This document shows positions 8,337 through 18,067 of a stretch of 64,000 nucleotides of DNA, piece by piece; the stretch's first letter is position 1, and the number at the start of each line of letters is the position of its first letter. The notes under the pieces were generated by a model that did no database searches, was not told the DNA's origin, and saw only the letters and a program-made list of their open reading frames with translations. Position numbers and translations under genes: made by a program. This DNA comes from DASSFG01 sp035547915 (GTDB lineage: Bacteria; Planctomycetota; Planctomycetia; Pirellulales; JAICIG01): positions 1-64,000 of the forward strand of contig DASZTS010000123.1 of assembly GCA_035547915.1 (NCBI GenBank). The letters run 5' to 3'.

Positions 8337-9752
8337 TCAGTCGACCTTCCAGAAGCGTACCGCGCCCGAGGAATCGCCGCTGACGACCGCTTTTCCATCG
8401 TACAGGATGGCGTTGCTGATCGGGATGCCGTCGTCGACGACGAACGATTTTTTCTCGGTCCCGTCGACGCCCCAGAGCCGCACGGCGCGGTCTCGTCCGC
8501 TGGTGAGCAGGTTGCCGTTGGCGTCGAAGCGGGCGGCGAGCACTCCGCCCGAGATCGTGCCGTAGGTTCCGGCCGGCCGGCGCGGCGGATGAGCGTTCGC
8601 TTTGTTGATCGCCGGGAACCCGTCGGCCGTGTTCCACCAGACGATCCGACCATCTTCGCCGGCCGAGGCCAGCAGCTTGCTGTCGGCCCGCCAATCGAGC
8701 GCGTGGACCGCGGCCTTGTGTTCGCCCAGATTGAGCAGGATGCCGCCCGTCTGGGCATCCCATAGGTGGATACCGCCGGCGCGGTCGGCCGTGGCCAGGC
8801 GCGTGCCGTCGGGGCTGAAGGCTACGGCGGTGATCCAGTCGGTGTGTTTGACAATCTTATAGCGGAGCGAGCCGTCGCCGGTGGCGTAGATCTTGACCGT
8901 TCGGCCCGATCCGCCGAGCGCCACCAATCGCTGGTCGGGGCTGAGGTCGGCGGCCAGAACGGCATCAATCTCATCGCCGATCTCGGCCAACCGTTTGCCG
9001 GTGCGCACGTCGAAGAGCACGACCCGCCCCGATTCGACGGGCCGGCCGCCGGCGACCATCAAGACGGCGCCGTCGCGACTGAAGCGAACGACGTGCGGTT
9101 CGCCTTCGGGGAAGGCCAGCCGGCCGATCTCTCGTTGGCTGGTGGTGTCGATCAGACGCACGTGTTCCCAGGCCGCGACGGCCAACAGCGGCGCCCAGCG
9201 ACTGGCGTCCATGGCGAGCACGGCGAAGGGACGCTGCACCGGCGGCACGACGACCTCGGGCAATCCGACCGGCATGGGCGGCGGCCCGGTGGGTTTTTCG
9301 GTCGCGGTCGCTGCCGGCGCGAAATCGAAGGCGGACGTCTTGGCCAGCGACTTGCCGCCGGCCGACTCGCGCGAGCCGGAGTCGATCCATTGCCGGATCA
9401 ATTCGATCTTGTCCTTGGGCAAGGGTGGGCTATTGGGCGGCATCCGCGCGTCGGCGTCCTCGTTCGTGATCGCCTGGAACAGAACGCTCTGGCTCGATCT
9501 GCCCGCCTCGACGACCTTGCCGCTCCCCGCGCCCCGCATCAACGAGGCGTAGCCCTGCAAGTTGAGGTCGGCTTCCTGCTTATCGTCTCCATGACACTTG
9601 AAGCAATACTGCCGCAGGATCGGCTTGATATGCTCGTCATAGTTCGGCGTCCGCGCTTCTTCGGCCGCCTCTGTATTCGAGACGGCCGTCGCACGACAGC
9701 AGACGAGCAGCAATAGAATTCGGGCGCCCAACCCGGCGTGTTTCGTCAGCAT
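8337..9752 (-). CDS. Planctomycete cytochrome C-like domain fused to a WD40 propeller
   Basis: This exported protein of 471 aa has a signal peptide (ILLLLVCCRATAVS), a planctomycete-type cytochrome C domain with one CxxCH haem motif (YCFKCHG, about residue 48) and the conserved RMPPNSPPLP loop, then a WD40 beta-propeller over about residues 170-470. Clear blades include TAVAFSPDGTRLATADRAGG, ALDWRADSKLLASAGEDGRI and DRAVRLWGVDG. It is the first gene of the cluster ending at 2007. The ATG at 9752 is chosen because it directly precedes the signal peptide. An upstream start at 9827 would add 25 residues with no signal character. Architecture is secure; the function is unknown. Confidence 0.87.
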   Translation of the reverse strand: MLTKHAGLGARILLLLVCCRATAVSNTEAAEEARTPNYDEHIKPILRQYCFKCHGDDKQEADLNLQGYASLMRGAGSGKVVEAGRSSQSVLFQAITNEDADARMPPNSPPLPKDKIELIRQWIDSGSRESAGGKSLAKTSAFDFAPAATATEKPTGPPPMPVGLPEVVVPPVQRPFAVLAMDASRWAPLLAVAAWEHVRLIDTTSQREIGRLAFPEGEPHVVRFSRDGAVLMVAGGRPVESGRVVLFDVRTGKRLAEIGDEIDAVLAADLSPDQRLVALGGSGRTVKIYATGDGSLRYKIVKHTDWITAVAFSPDGTRLATADRAGGIHLWDAQTGGILLNLGEHKAAVHALDWRADSKLLASAGEDGRIVWWNTADGFPAINKANAHPPRRPAGTYGTISGGVLAARFDANGNLLTSGRDRAVRLWGVDGTEKKSFVVDDGIPISNAILYDGKAVVSGDSSGAVRFWKVD

Positions 9753-9852
9753 GCCCAAGACGATCTTTCTGTTCCCCGTGCGGCAACACGCCCTCAAAAC
9801 AGCGTATCTCGCCGGTAGCGGGGCCACAAGCGCGGAATGCCGGACGAGACTT

Positions 9853-12453
9853 CTAGGGCAATGCTCGGATGCTGCCAGCGTCCCCAGCGTCGAGCAACTC
9901 CATCTCGGATTCCGAGACCGACCCGGGGTGCGCCTCCGTGGCCGGTGCGATTTCGATTTTGCCCAAATCTACGGTTTCGGATTCAGCGGCGGGTACGTTG
10001 AACCGCACCGTCTTCGTTGCCACAGAAGTCACTTGCCGGCCGGCCGTTCGCTGGTAGACATGGAAGGCGATCTCACAGTCCCCGCTCGGCACGCCGCCGA
10101 TACGAAACGTCCCGTCGCTGTTCAGGTTCGCACGATAGTGGTGGAGAGTCCGCAAATAAGCCTGCCCCTTGGGTGTGGAGATCCACGATTCGTCCCAGCC
10201 CTTCTGCCAGTCGAAACGCTCGATGGCGACTTCCACCGGTGGCTTGATGCCACGGTTCTTGCAGATGAGGTAATTCAGCGAACAGCTCAAATCGATTTCG
10301 CGTTCGCCAGCGATCGCCACTTGCCCGCGAACTTCGCGGCCACCGCCCAAATCGATCGTCGAGCTTTGGCCGGGTTGTAGATCGACCGGCACGAATTCGG
10401 TCGAAGCTATGAGTCCCGGCGTGGATGCCGGCCGCGCGAAGCTCAGGGTACACTTCAGCGGCGGCACACGATCGAACACGAACCGACCATCGTCATCGGA
10501 CCTTGCCACGAAGTTCTCGTCGGCCGCCGGCAATAGCCGCGACTGCACACGCAACGGTCGGAGCCTGAGTTCGCCGCCAACCGCCGGTCGGTCGTCGTCC
10601 CGTAATCGCACTTCGACGCGAGCAAATTCACTTAAGACCATATCGCCCGGCGCTTCGTCAGGACCGCGCACGCACTCTGCGTATCCACGTTCATGAGTCG
10701 CCACCACAAGATACGGTTCGCATTGCGCGGGAAAGGCAAAGCCGCCATCGTCCTCCGTGCGGCGAGAGTCGACTTCGTCATTAAAGATAGGCATGTCGGA
10801 CTTCCCCTCATAGCGCTGGACGATGCGCAGGGGTTGCGACGGCGTCGCCAAGAGCACCAGAGCACCGGCCAGCGGTTTGCCATCCCTGGTCAAAACATAG
10901 CCGGCTGCGGGCGGAGCACGATGCAGCGCAACGTTACACGCGGTTCGCGTGTCGCCGAAGCGGAAACTCGCATCGCTAATGGCACTCCGGTAACCTGGCG
11001 CTTCGATACGCACGCGATAGGCAGGAGAGCCGTAGTGCATACTCAGCACGTAACGGTTGACGAACCCGCCGGCGGCGTGGCGATCGGCGAGCAATCTGCC
11101 GTCTGCCGTCTCGACCATCGGGACCGCGGTGAATTGCCCAATGGCTTCGCCCGTCTCCGCATCGGTGACCGAACCGGAGACGGCCAATTGCAGCGGAATC
11201 GGAAAAATCTTCTCGATGCCGTCAGCGACGATGCTGACGGGTGCCGCCACGATCGCATTCCCTTTGGGAGGGAAAATGTGATAACTAACCGCGTCGTCGG
11301 GCGCCCAAGACCACTCATAGATGCCGCGTTCGTCGGCAACGCGGGGGATCTTGGTATCAAGCACGTTGGGGTGCTTATAGTTGTAGAGCGATTCGCCGCC
11401 ACGCCATTGCGCGATCTGCACGATTACGTCGGGAATCGGCTTGCCCGCACGGTCGACGAAACGCAGTCTCAACATCTTGCCCGGCCGCAACTTGAAGTCG
11501 ACCGGTGGGTTATCTGGCGTGATCTCGATCTTCCGCCGCTGCGGCATCCATCCTTCGGCCATGACTGTCACATTGATCGGCCCCGCCGGCAGCGGCGGAA
11601 ACCGATACTGGCCGTCTTCGCCCGTACGTACCTCCTGGCTGCCTTCCTGAGAATACGGGTCATCTCCGTAGACGACGACCGCGTCGGAGACCGGCTTGCC
11701 GCTCGGGTCGGTCACGGTGCCAGCGACCCTGATGCCGCGCTGCATGACGACGACCGCTGTCTTCGCCCGCAGTTCCTCGATCGCCACGTTCTGCTTCGAC
11801 TGCATCTCGCCCCAAGATTGATCGTTGATGTAGTCGGGGTGGCTGATCTTCAGCGAGACTTGGGCTTCGGCGTCTGCTGGCACGTTGTCGAGCGTCCAGC
11901 GTCCGTTGGCGTCGGTGGTCCGTGCCGCATCGCCGAACGCAAGCCAGGTGCTGATGATCGGTCGGTCCTTCATATCGTTGGCGCGATCGACGTGTCTCAC
12001 TTCCACTTTGGCTCCCGCGATCGGCTGGCCGTCGTCGTTCTTGACCAGGCCCCCGATCACACTCCCCTTGGCCAAGCGAAAGGTGAACTCCTCGGGAAGC
12101 GGAAAGGCGGTGCCATCGTGTTCGGGCCACCAATTCGCAAAGAGTGGAACATGGCCATCTCGTTTCGCCCAGATGCGCAAGATCGACAGCGTCTTGGGCA
12201 GTTCGACTTCGGCTCTTCCGGCGGCGTCGGTCGTGTAGTCGCGATTATGATCGAAGGCCTCATCGGTCCACACTGCTACATGGATGGCCGCCTTCGGGAT
12301 AGGTTTCCCAACGGAATCGACCACGTCGATACGCATGCTTCCGGTCGTGTCGACTACCTTATCGGCCCAACAGCTCGGCGCGGAGAGTTGGAGAGTAACG
12401 ATCGGGAGCACGACCAAGACCCCCAGTGGAAGTTGTCGATTCTCGGTTACCAT
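9853..12453 (-). CDS. Secreted protein with repeated carboxypeptidase-regulatory-like domains
   Basis: This 866-aa protein has a signal peptide (LGVLVVLPIVTLQLSAPSCWA). It then has a series of Ig-like transthyretin/carboxypeptidase-regulatory-type modules, each recognisable by a G.PI..A.V core: GKPIPKAAIHVAVW, GQPIAGAKVEV, GKPVSDAVVVYGDDPYS, GKPIPDVIVQIAQW and GKPLAGALVLLATP. At least six modules span residues 40-780. No catalytic domain is visible. Proteins of this kind are large envelope or extracellular proteins in planctomycetes. It lies 100 bp upstream of the cytochrome-WD40 gene on the same strand, and its own upstream gap is 268 bp with no recognisable gene. The role is unknown. Confidence 0.85.
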   Translation of the reverse strand: MVTENRQLPLGVLVVLPIVTLQLSAPSCWADKVVDTTGSMRIDVVDSVGKPIPKAAIHVAVWTDEAFDHNRDYTTDAAGRAEVELPKTLSILRIWAKRDGHVPLFANWWPEHDGTAFPLPEEFTFRLAKGSVIGGLVKNDDGQPIAGAKVEVRHVDRANDMKDRPIISTWLAFGDAARTTDANGRWTLDNVPADAEAQVSLKISHPDYINDQSWGEMQSKQNVAIEELRAKTAVVVMQRGIRVAGTVTDPSGKPVSDAVVVYGDDPYSQEGSQEVRTGEDGQYRFPPLPAGPINVTVMAEGWMPQRRKIEITPDNPPVDFKLRPGKMLRLRFVDRAGKPIPDVIVQIAQWRGGESLYNYKHPNVLDTKIPRVADERGIYEWSWAPDDAVSYHIFPPKGNAIVAAPVSIVADGIEKIFPIPLQLAVSGSVTDAETGEAIGQFTAVPMVETADGRLLADRHAAGGFVNRYVLSMHYGSPAYRVRIEAPGYRSAISDASFRFGDTRTACNVALHRAPPAAGYVLTRDGKPLAGALVLLATPSQPLRIVQRYEGKSDMPIFNDEVDSRRTEDDGGFAFPAQCEPYLVVATHERGYAECVRGPDEAPGDMVLSEFARVEVRLRDDDRPAVGGELRLRPLRVQSRLLPAADENFVARSDDDGRFVFDRVPPLKCTLSFARPASTPGLIASTEFVPVDLQPGQSSTIDLGGGREVRGQVAIAGEREIDLSCSLNYLICKNRGIKPPVEVAIERFDWQKGWDESWISTPKGQAYLRTLHHYRANLNSDGTFRIGGVPSGDCEIAFHVYQRTAGRQVTSVATKTVRFNVPAAESETVDLGKIEIAPATEAHPGSVSESEMELLDAGDAGSIRALP

Positions 12454-12721
12454 CGCGTTTCTCCGCGCCCCGATTCACGCTTACCGACGGGCACGATGCA
12501 TCCCATCGTTTGCCTGACGCGTATTTTAACGTAGCGATTGGTTGCCGCGTTGCCGCGAAAATGCCGCTCTTATCGTTGCAGCAGGGCTGGCTTCGCCCTA
12601 TCACCGCATCGGCCGTACGACCGGCCATTTTAGGGCAGCCGAAAGAGCCGGAGAACAACCCTTAGGCCGCCATGGAAGCGGAAAGCAAAGATAAATCCGG
12701 TGCGAAAAGCGATCCGAGAGC

Positions 12722-15700
12722 TCAGTTGGCGTACCGCGCCTGGCTGGCGATCGGCAAATCGACCCAGCCGCGGTTGCGCGGGGTGTCCTTGGGCGGGTAG
12801 TAGCGAGCGTCGGGCAGATGCATGAAAAGCTTGACGCTCTTCTCCTTCAATTCCTCGAGGATCGCTTCACGCGGGTTACGGCCGCCGAAATCGAATTCGA
12901 GGCTGACCTCTTCCATCGTGCCCACGAGCTTGCCCGTCTTGGTGGAGCTCTTGAGGTATTTGCTGTCGGTATTGAACGCGACCACCTGCTGTGTGCTCCA
13001 GACCTTCACTCCGTTGGGTCCGTGTAGGCTCCAGGTCACCTGGATCCCGGGCATCGGTTGGTTGCCCAGGAACGGTGCGTGGGCGCCCGACATATCGGTC
13101 ACGACTTCGCGCTCGGACCCCTTCACACGAAATCCGCCCGGCCCGAGCGTGAACCGCGACGCGGTCAACCAGGCTGCCATGTGTTGGGCCATCTGCCGAC
13201 TGCGCTGCGCGTCGCCGAGATCGACTTCGACCGAGATCGGGGTGCGTTTGTCGCACAACCACGCGCGGTCGAGCTTGATCTTTTCGAGATCGACCACGCG
13301 TAGGTTCATGCGTGCCTTGTTCGGGCCGATCTGTGGCCTGGGCAATACACGAGGCTTGCCCGGAGCGCGTCCGGGGGCCGCGGGCTCCGCGGATTGGATT
13401 GCCTCGAACGTCCATAGCCGTCCGTCGGGACCAAGGCCCAACGGCCCGTAGAACGCGAACGTCTCGGCCGGCAACCCGCTGGCCAGGTCATACGTACCGC
13501 TGGCCGTGAGCACGCGCTGGTTATCGGGCAGGAAGATCGGCCAGTTGAAGCTCCGCTGCACCACGACCGGCTCTTGCTCCTGACCCGTCGTCAGGTTCCA
13601 GGTGCGCACCAGACCGAAGCCGCCGAACGGCGCCTGGCGGCAACGCTGTTCGTCGCCCCGGCCGCACAGAGCGAGGATCGTCGCATCGGGCGAGAGGGCC
13701 AAGCTTTCGAAATGATCGGCGGGCACATCGCCCAAGGCGAGCCGGCCGAGGCAACGTCCAGATTCGGTGTCCACCAGGTCGATATGTCCCGCGGCGGAGA
13801 TCGCCAGCCAACGCCGTCCGCGCGCGGGTTCGACGGGCAGGCGATATTCGCCGACCACTTCGTAGACCGAGCGGCCCGTGGTCGGGTCCCAGGCGCTGAG
13901 CTTACCGTCGCCCAGGGTCAGCAGGCGGGACGCGGACGACCACGAAACCCAATCGATCGGCTTGGCGCCGTAGGGGGTGAATCCGCCGATCCTTTCGCCC
14001 GTGGCACGCCACACGTCGACGCGGGCGGCATTCGACGGATCGCGCAGCGCCAGCAGTTCGCCATCGTTCGACATGGCCGCCGCGAGCACGGTTTTCGCCG
14101 AGTCGAAGACATCGTTCGCATCGGGTGTGGCCGCCCAGGGCCAAAGAGGAACGGAAATGCTCTCCTCGGGGTTGCTGCGGAGATCGAAGCGATGCCAGTT
14201 CAGCCCCGCCTGCGGCTCGACGTCGTCGGCCTTCTTGCGGCCATCGATGAATGCGACGTGCGTGAGGCCGAAGTAGGGACGGTCTTCGGGCACGTTCGGA
14301 ATCGAACGGACGTCGGCCAGTGGGGCGGGCTGTGCGGGAAGGGGCGACCAGGCGGACGGCGGTTCGGGAGTGATTGCCGTCAGACCGCTGCGGTCCACTG
14401 GGATGACCGGCGGACGTTCGCCGGTCGTGTGTGCGGCGATGCGCTCGGCAAACCCGGTGCTGTCGATGGGCGCGACATAGATGGCCGTGCCCAATTTCGC
14501 GCGGTTCGCCCATTGCTCGCGTTCGGCCGGTGTCAGTTTCTCCGGGTCGGGGTCGGTCTTCCACGGCGGCGTCTTCTGATCGAGGTCCGGCCGGGTTTCT
14601 CTCTCGAACGATCCATACACGAGCCGAGACGCGCCGTCGTCGAGGACGCGCACCGTGTCGTGGCGTAGCGTGCCCAGGACCTTGCCGGCGCTGGCATCCA
14701 GAATGGCTCCCGGGCGGGCTCCCACGGCGTCGTAACCGAGCCGACTGTCCGGCAGAATGAGCGTTCCGGGCAATGGCCCCGCCATCGGCTTTCCGCCATA
14801 CACGCTTCCCTTGCCGGCGCCCTCGGTCAGGCGAAACACAGCCTGCACGCGGCCCGTCTCCGTCGACCAGCGGCCGAGATAGACGAAGTTTCGCTGATCG
14901 ACATTGAGGACACCGATCAACTCACGGCCATCCGGGCTGAAGCCGAGCGAGAGGTAATCATGCAGTTCCGGCGTTTTGGTGCGATGGATGGAATCCGGCC
15001 ACGGCAGTTCGCCGACCACACGATTCTCGCCGACCACAAATATCTGAGAGAGGCCTCCGAGCGCGACATACTTCCCGCCCGGGCTGACCGCCCCGGCCAC
15101 CGACTCCGGCGTGAAGGCCAAGGGTATCACCCGGCCCTTGAATTCCATCCGGGATTTGGGCTCTGGAAAGTCCGCCGCCGGCAGCGCGACCGATTGGACG
15201 ACTTTGTCCGCCGCGAGATCCCAGACCTTCAACACGGGCGATGGATCGTAGGTGAGTACGGCGAAGCGACTGTCGTCGAGGAAGTCCATCCAACCGACCT
15301 TGCCCGGCATCGTGATCTGCGCGGCGGGTTTCGCTGCCTCACGCTTCCAGGCCACCAGCAGACCGTCGTCGGGTGGTTTCGACTTCGAGAAGACCGAGTT
15401 GGGACCGACCACGTACGTTCCCTCGGGGCTCAACCGGCAAGCGTGCCAGAGCGGCACGCGCCACGAGAATCGGCCGGCTTGCTTTCCCGTGCGAAGATCC
15501 ATCAACTGCACGAACTTTCGCATCGAGTTGCCTTCGTCGACGCCCAACCCGGTGTAGTCCTTCGACCGCTCGATCTCCTCCGACCGGTCGACGACGTGCA
15601 GTACGAAATAGGGGCCATTCCCCGACGCGAAGAGCGGTATGCCTTGTACGAACAGGGCGAATTCCGGGGGCAACGGATCGGCCTGCTTCGTCGGCGGATC

Positions 15701-16447
15701 GGGATGCGCCGCCCACCGCGCGGGCGCGAATTCGTCGTGAGCACCGTCGAGCACCGGCAGCAACAGCGCCTGCGTGGCGCGCACCACCGGAAGTTTTTCC
15801 GGCGGAGCAAAATTCGTCTCCGACATCGGGCGTAGTTCGATGAGCTTTGCGTCTGGATCGGGCTTGTCGATGACCACCACCGTGCCGCTCGTCGGCACCG
15901 GATCTTTTTTCTCTGCCACGGCCGCGACCTTGTTCTCGGTCGGGGCCGCTGCCTTCTCCGCGGCTGCGACGTCGCCCTTCTGCGCGACGTCGTTCGACTT
16001 GCCGCGTCCGCTCAGACTCCAGGTCGCGACGCCGACGACCAGAATCGCGGCCACCAACCCTCCCCCGCCCAATATCACGGCCCGGCTCGGAAAGCCGCTC
16101 TTCGCCTTCTTCTTCTTTTTCTTCCCCTTCGGCTTGGCCGCCCCTTGTCCACCGCTCGGCTGATTTCCACTCGCCGCGGGTTTCGATTTCGGGAGGCCCG
16201 CGACGTTCTGCGGCCGCGCCTGCGGGGCGGACGGAGTGAGGAGATCGGGCACCGCAGGTCTTCCGGCGGCCGGTGCTGGCGTAGGGGCACTCAGTTGGTA
16301 TCCCGCATCCGACGGCGCTTCGGTCTTCGTCGGCGTGGCGGCCGTTTCCGGAAGCTTCAGTCGCTGCCCGCAACCTGCGCAGACGATTCGTTGACCGGGC
16401 ACTAACTGCTCGGGCGGCAGCGTCGCTCTACACTTGGGGCACTTCAT
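12722..16447 (-). CDS. Zinc-ribbon, single-TM protein with extracytoplasmic propeller-like region
   Basis: This protein has about 1241 aa. A double CxxC zinc ribbon (CPKC..CAGC, about residues 3-28) opens it, followed by a Pro/Ala-rich linker, a poly-lysine patch (KGKKKKKKAKSG) and one TM segment (AVILGGGGLVAAILVVGVAT, about residues 122-142). A WD40/YVTN-like beta-propeller fills roughly residues 230-1000 (for example SLGFSPDGRELIGV and LALSPDATILALCG), and a C-terminal domain of about 200 aa is unrecognised. The positive patch before the TM places the zinc ribbon in the cytoplasm and the propeller outside. The ATG at 16447 begins directly at the zinc ribbon; a TTG six codons upstream is possible. 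It stands alone. The architecture suggests envelope signalling or scaffolding, which is inference. Confidence 0.82.
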   Translation of the reverse strand: MKCPKCRATLPPEQLVPGQRIVCAGCGQRLKLPETAATPTKTEAPSDAGYQLSAPTPAPAAGRPAVPDLLTPSAPQARPQNVAGLPKSKPAASGNQPSGGQGAAKPKGKKKKKKAKSGFPSRAVILGGGGLVAAILVVGVATWSLSGRGKSNDVAQKGDVAAAEKAAAPTENKVAAVAEKKDPVPTSGTVVVIDKPDPDAKLIELRPMSETNFAPPEKLPVVRATQALLLPVLDGAHDEFAPARWAAHPDPPTKQADPLPPEFALFVQGIPLFASGNGPYFVLHVVDRSEEIERSKDYTGLGVDEGNSMRKFVQLMDLRTGKQAGRFSWRVPLWHACRLSPEGTYVVGPNSVFSKSKPPDDGLLVAWKREAAKPAAQITMPGKVGWMDFLDDSRFAVLTYDPSPVLKVWDLAADKVVQSVALPAADFPEPKSRMEFKGRVIPLAFTPESVAGAVSPGGKYVALGGLSQIFVVGENRVVGELPWPDSIHRTKTPELHDYLSLGFSPDGRELIGVLNVDQRNFVYLGRWSTETGRVQAVFRLTEGAGKGSVYGGKPMAGPLPGTLILPDSRLGYDAVGARPGAILDASAGKVLGTLRHDTVRVLDDGASRLVYGSFERETRPDLDQKTPPWKTDPDPEKLTPAEREQWANRAKLGTAIYVAPIDSTGFAERIAAHTTGERPPVIPVDRSGLTAITPEPPSAWSPLPAQPAPLADVRSIPNVPEDRPYFGLTHVAFIDGRKKADDVEPQAGLNWHRFDLRSNPEESISVPLWPWAATPDANDVFDSAKTVLAAAMSNDGELLALRDPSNAARVDVWRATGERIGGFTPYGAKPIDWVSWSSASRLLTLGDGKLSAWDPTTGRSVYEVVGEYRLPVEPARGRRWLAISAAGHIDLVDTESGRCLGRLALGDVPADHFESLALSPDATILALCGRGDEQRCRQAPFGGFGLVRTWNLTTGQEQEPVVVQRSFNWPIFLPDNQRVLTASGTYDLASGLPAETFAFYGPLGLGPDGRLWTFEAIQSAEPAAPGRAPGKPRVLPRPQIGPNKARMNLRVVDLEKIKLDRAWLCDKRTPISVEVDLGDAQRSRQMAQHMAAWLTASRFTLGPGGFRVKGSEREVVTDMSGAHAPFLGNQPMPGIQVTWSLHGPNGVKVWSTQQVVAFNTDSKYLKSSTKTGKLVGTMEEVSLEFDFGGRNPREAILEELKEKSVKLFMHLPDARYYPPKDTPRNRGWVDLPIASQARYAN

Positions 16448-16829
16448 GCCAGTGCGATACTCCAATCGGTACGTTCCACAATCGATTGGGGATTTCTGTA
16501 GCTGGCCGGCCCAGTGCGAGAATCGTCAACGGCAACGGACGCTGCCATGGAGTGAGCTCACTAAGTTTCCCGTCTTGGTGAACGCGTCACCACCTTAGAG
16601 GGCGCACGCCAGGAACGGGAAGTGAACACCGCGCAACGATTCTGTTTCGAAAACGTTCGGGTTCGATGCAGGCGGGATCGGCTACGAGCTTTGTTGGAAG
16701 AGAACCAGGCGTTGACGTTGCATATCTGCCCACCATCGCCGAACCACCGGTCGTCACGGCGAACCGGAGGCCGTAGGATAAGCGGTGAGATGAGGCAGTG
16801 GAACCGTTGCTGAGCCGGAGTCGGGTCAC
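16448..16829. other. 382-bp intergenic region
   Basis: This region lies between the divergent zinc-ribbon/propeller gene and the cupin gene, so it must hold both promoters. Short open frames cross it on both strands, but none has a recognisable domain or a good Shine-Dalgarno. I see no repeat or RNA gene. Confidence 0.4.
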
Positions 16830-17165
16830 ATGTACAACATCAAGATCAACGAGAGCGAAGTCGGCTGGACGCCCCTCGAAATCGCGGGCGTCTCGATGAA
16901 GGTGTTGCATAAGGACGAGGCGACCGGGGCAATGGCCGTCCTGACCCGCATCGACGCCGGGGCCACGATCCCGGCCCACTTCCACACGAAGGCCGACGAG
17001 ACGGTATACGTCCTCGGCGGCGACTTCGTCGAAGACGGCGTGAGCCACGGGCCGGGTGCCTACTTCGTCGGAAAAGCCGGCGTTCCTCACGGCCCCCATC
17101 GGACCATCGGCGGCTGCACCGTCCTCACGCATTTCAGTGCCGAGCTCGACTTTCAGATAGTCTGA
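16830..17165 (+). CDS. Small cupin-domain protein
   Basis: This 111-aa single-domain cupin has the metal-binding motif HFHTKADETVYVLGGDF, with two His and a Glu, and the second-motif His in GVPHGPHRT. The overall form resembles the cupins found at the C-terminus of ChrR-type anti-sigma factors and quercetinase-like dioxygenases, but no sigma-factor partner is beside it. Start at ATG 16830, preceded by a weak GGAG-type site. It is the only plus-strand gene in the first 20 kb. The substrate is unknown; a metal-dependent enzyme or small-molecule-binding role is inferred from the fold. Confidence 0.85.
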   Translation: MYNIKINESEVGWTPLEIAGVSMKVLHKDEATGAMAVLTRIDAGATIPAHFHTKADETVYVLGGDFVEDGVSHGPGAYFVGKAGVPHGPHRTIGGCTVLTHFSAELDFQIV

Positions 17166-17277
17166 GCCGTCCGGCTTCGGCATCCAACCAGCCAGGACCG
17201 AGCGGCGAACCCGATGAGCCGATCGATCAGTATTCATGGAAAGATACGGTTACAAAACACTTCCCCTCGAGTCCGGG

Positions 17278-18015
17278 TCATCTGAGACCGAAGAATTCAG
17301 CGAATAGTTGATCGACGAACGGCCATATCAGCCCGTTATAGCCACCACATTCCTGCGATGGGGAAGAGACGATCCCGAGGGCCAGAACTCGCGGTCGATC
17401 CTGCTTCTTGCGAGGTTGTTGGAATAAGAACTGACGGACACCGTGCGCGCCCCGCCCGTAGCGCACTGGCAGCTTTAGAATCCTCTCGCGGCTTGGGATC
17501 TCCTTCCCGATCCACTTAAGCAACTCGCAAACCGCAAAGCGACCGCCGTCATCAACATGGTGCCCGATGACTCGCATCAGCGTCCACTTACCCGACCTGA
17601 GGTGAAATGCCACGACTTCGCCGACAGGCCATTCGTTTGCCTCCTTGATGCGTCGCCGTACAACTTTGGCTGCGGGTTGGGGCGAATGAAGCTGCTTCCG
17701 CAACTTCTCCAAAACAGTGGCTCGTCTCCGCTTCAGCCTCGCGTCATCCCACCGGCTTAGATCACTGCCGTTCTCAATCGCGCGCAATGCCTCGCGTTTG
17801 GTTCGTGCCTCAAGCCTGCCCATCTTCCATTGAACGGCCGCCAATGCGAGCCAGAAGACGGACCGATCATCTTGATCGAGCGACGAAGCATATCCGTCCC
17901 ACAACCGGTCGACCGCTGCGCGCGGTGAACAGCCCTCACCAATCAGATCTCGGAACTCGCTGCGTAGATCCGCGGCAAGATCATCCGAGAAGATACCGAC
18001 GCCCCAAGTGCCCAT
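17278..18015 (-). CDS. DUF4259-like hypothetical protein
   Basis: This 245-aa soluble protein has the N-terminal signature MGTWGVGIFSDDLAADLRSE. The sequence continues with DLIGEG, a conserved Asp-rich SSLDQDDRSVFWLALAAVQW and a helical region. This matches the DUF4259/'MGTWG' family of uncharacterised proteins found singly in many bacteria, often near mobile or toxin-immunity loci. The C-terminal half (VGEVVAFHLRSGKWTLMRVIG) looks like a small beta-barrel. There is no signal peptide or TM. It lies 52 bp upstream of the serpin-fusion stop, in the opposite reading order to the cupin. Function unknown. Confidence 0.75.
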   Translation of the reverse strand: MGTWGVGIFSDDLAADLRSEFRDLIGEGCSPRAAVDRLWDGYASSLDQDDRSVFWLALAAVQWKMGRLEARTKREALRAIENGSDLSRWDDARLKRRRATVLEKLRKQLHSPQPAAKVVRRRIKEANEWPVGEVVAFHLRSGKWTLMRVIGHHVDDGGRFAVCELLKWIGKEIPSRERILKLPVRYGRGAHGVRQFLFQQPRKKQDRPRVLALGIVSSPSQECGGYNGLIWPFVDQLFAEFFGLR

Positions 18016-18067
18016 CTACTTCAACTCATTCATTGCAGGTTACTCTCCGCGCAGGCTCGATCGCCGC

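Noticed and set aside
16587..17237. 216-codon minus-strand frame across the cupin gene
   Set aside because: The plus strand encodes a full cupin motif with a sensible start. The minus frame has no recognisable domain and no Shine-Dalgarno.
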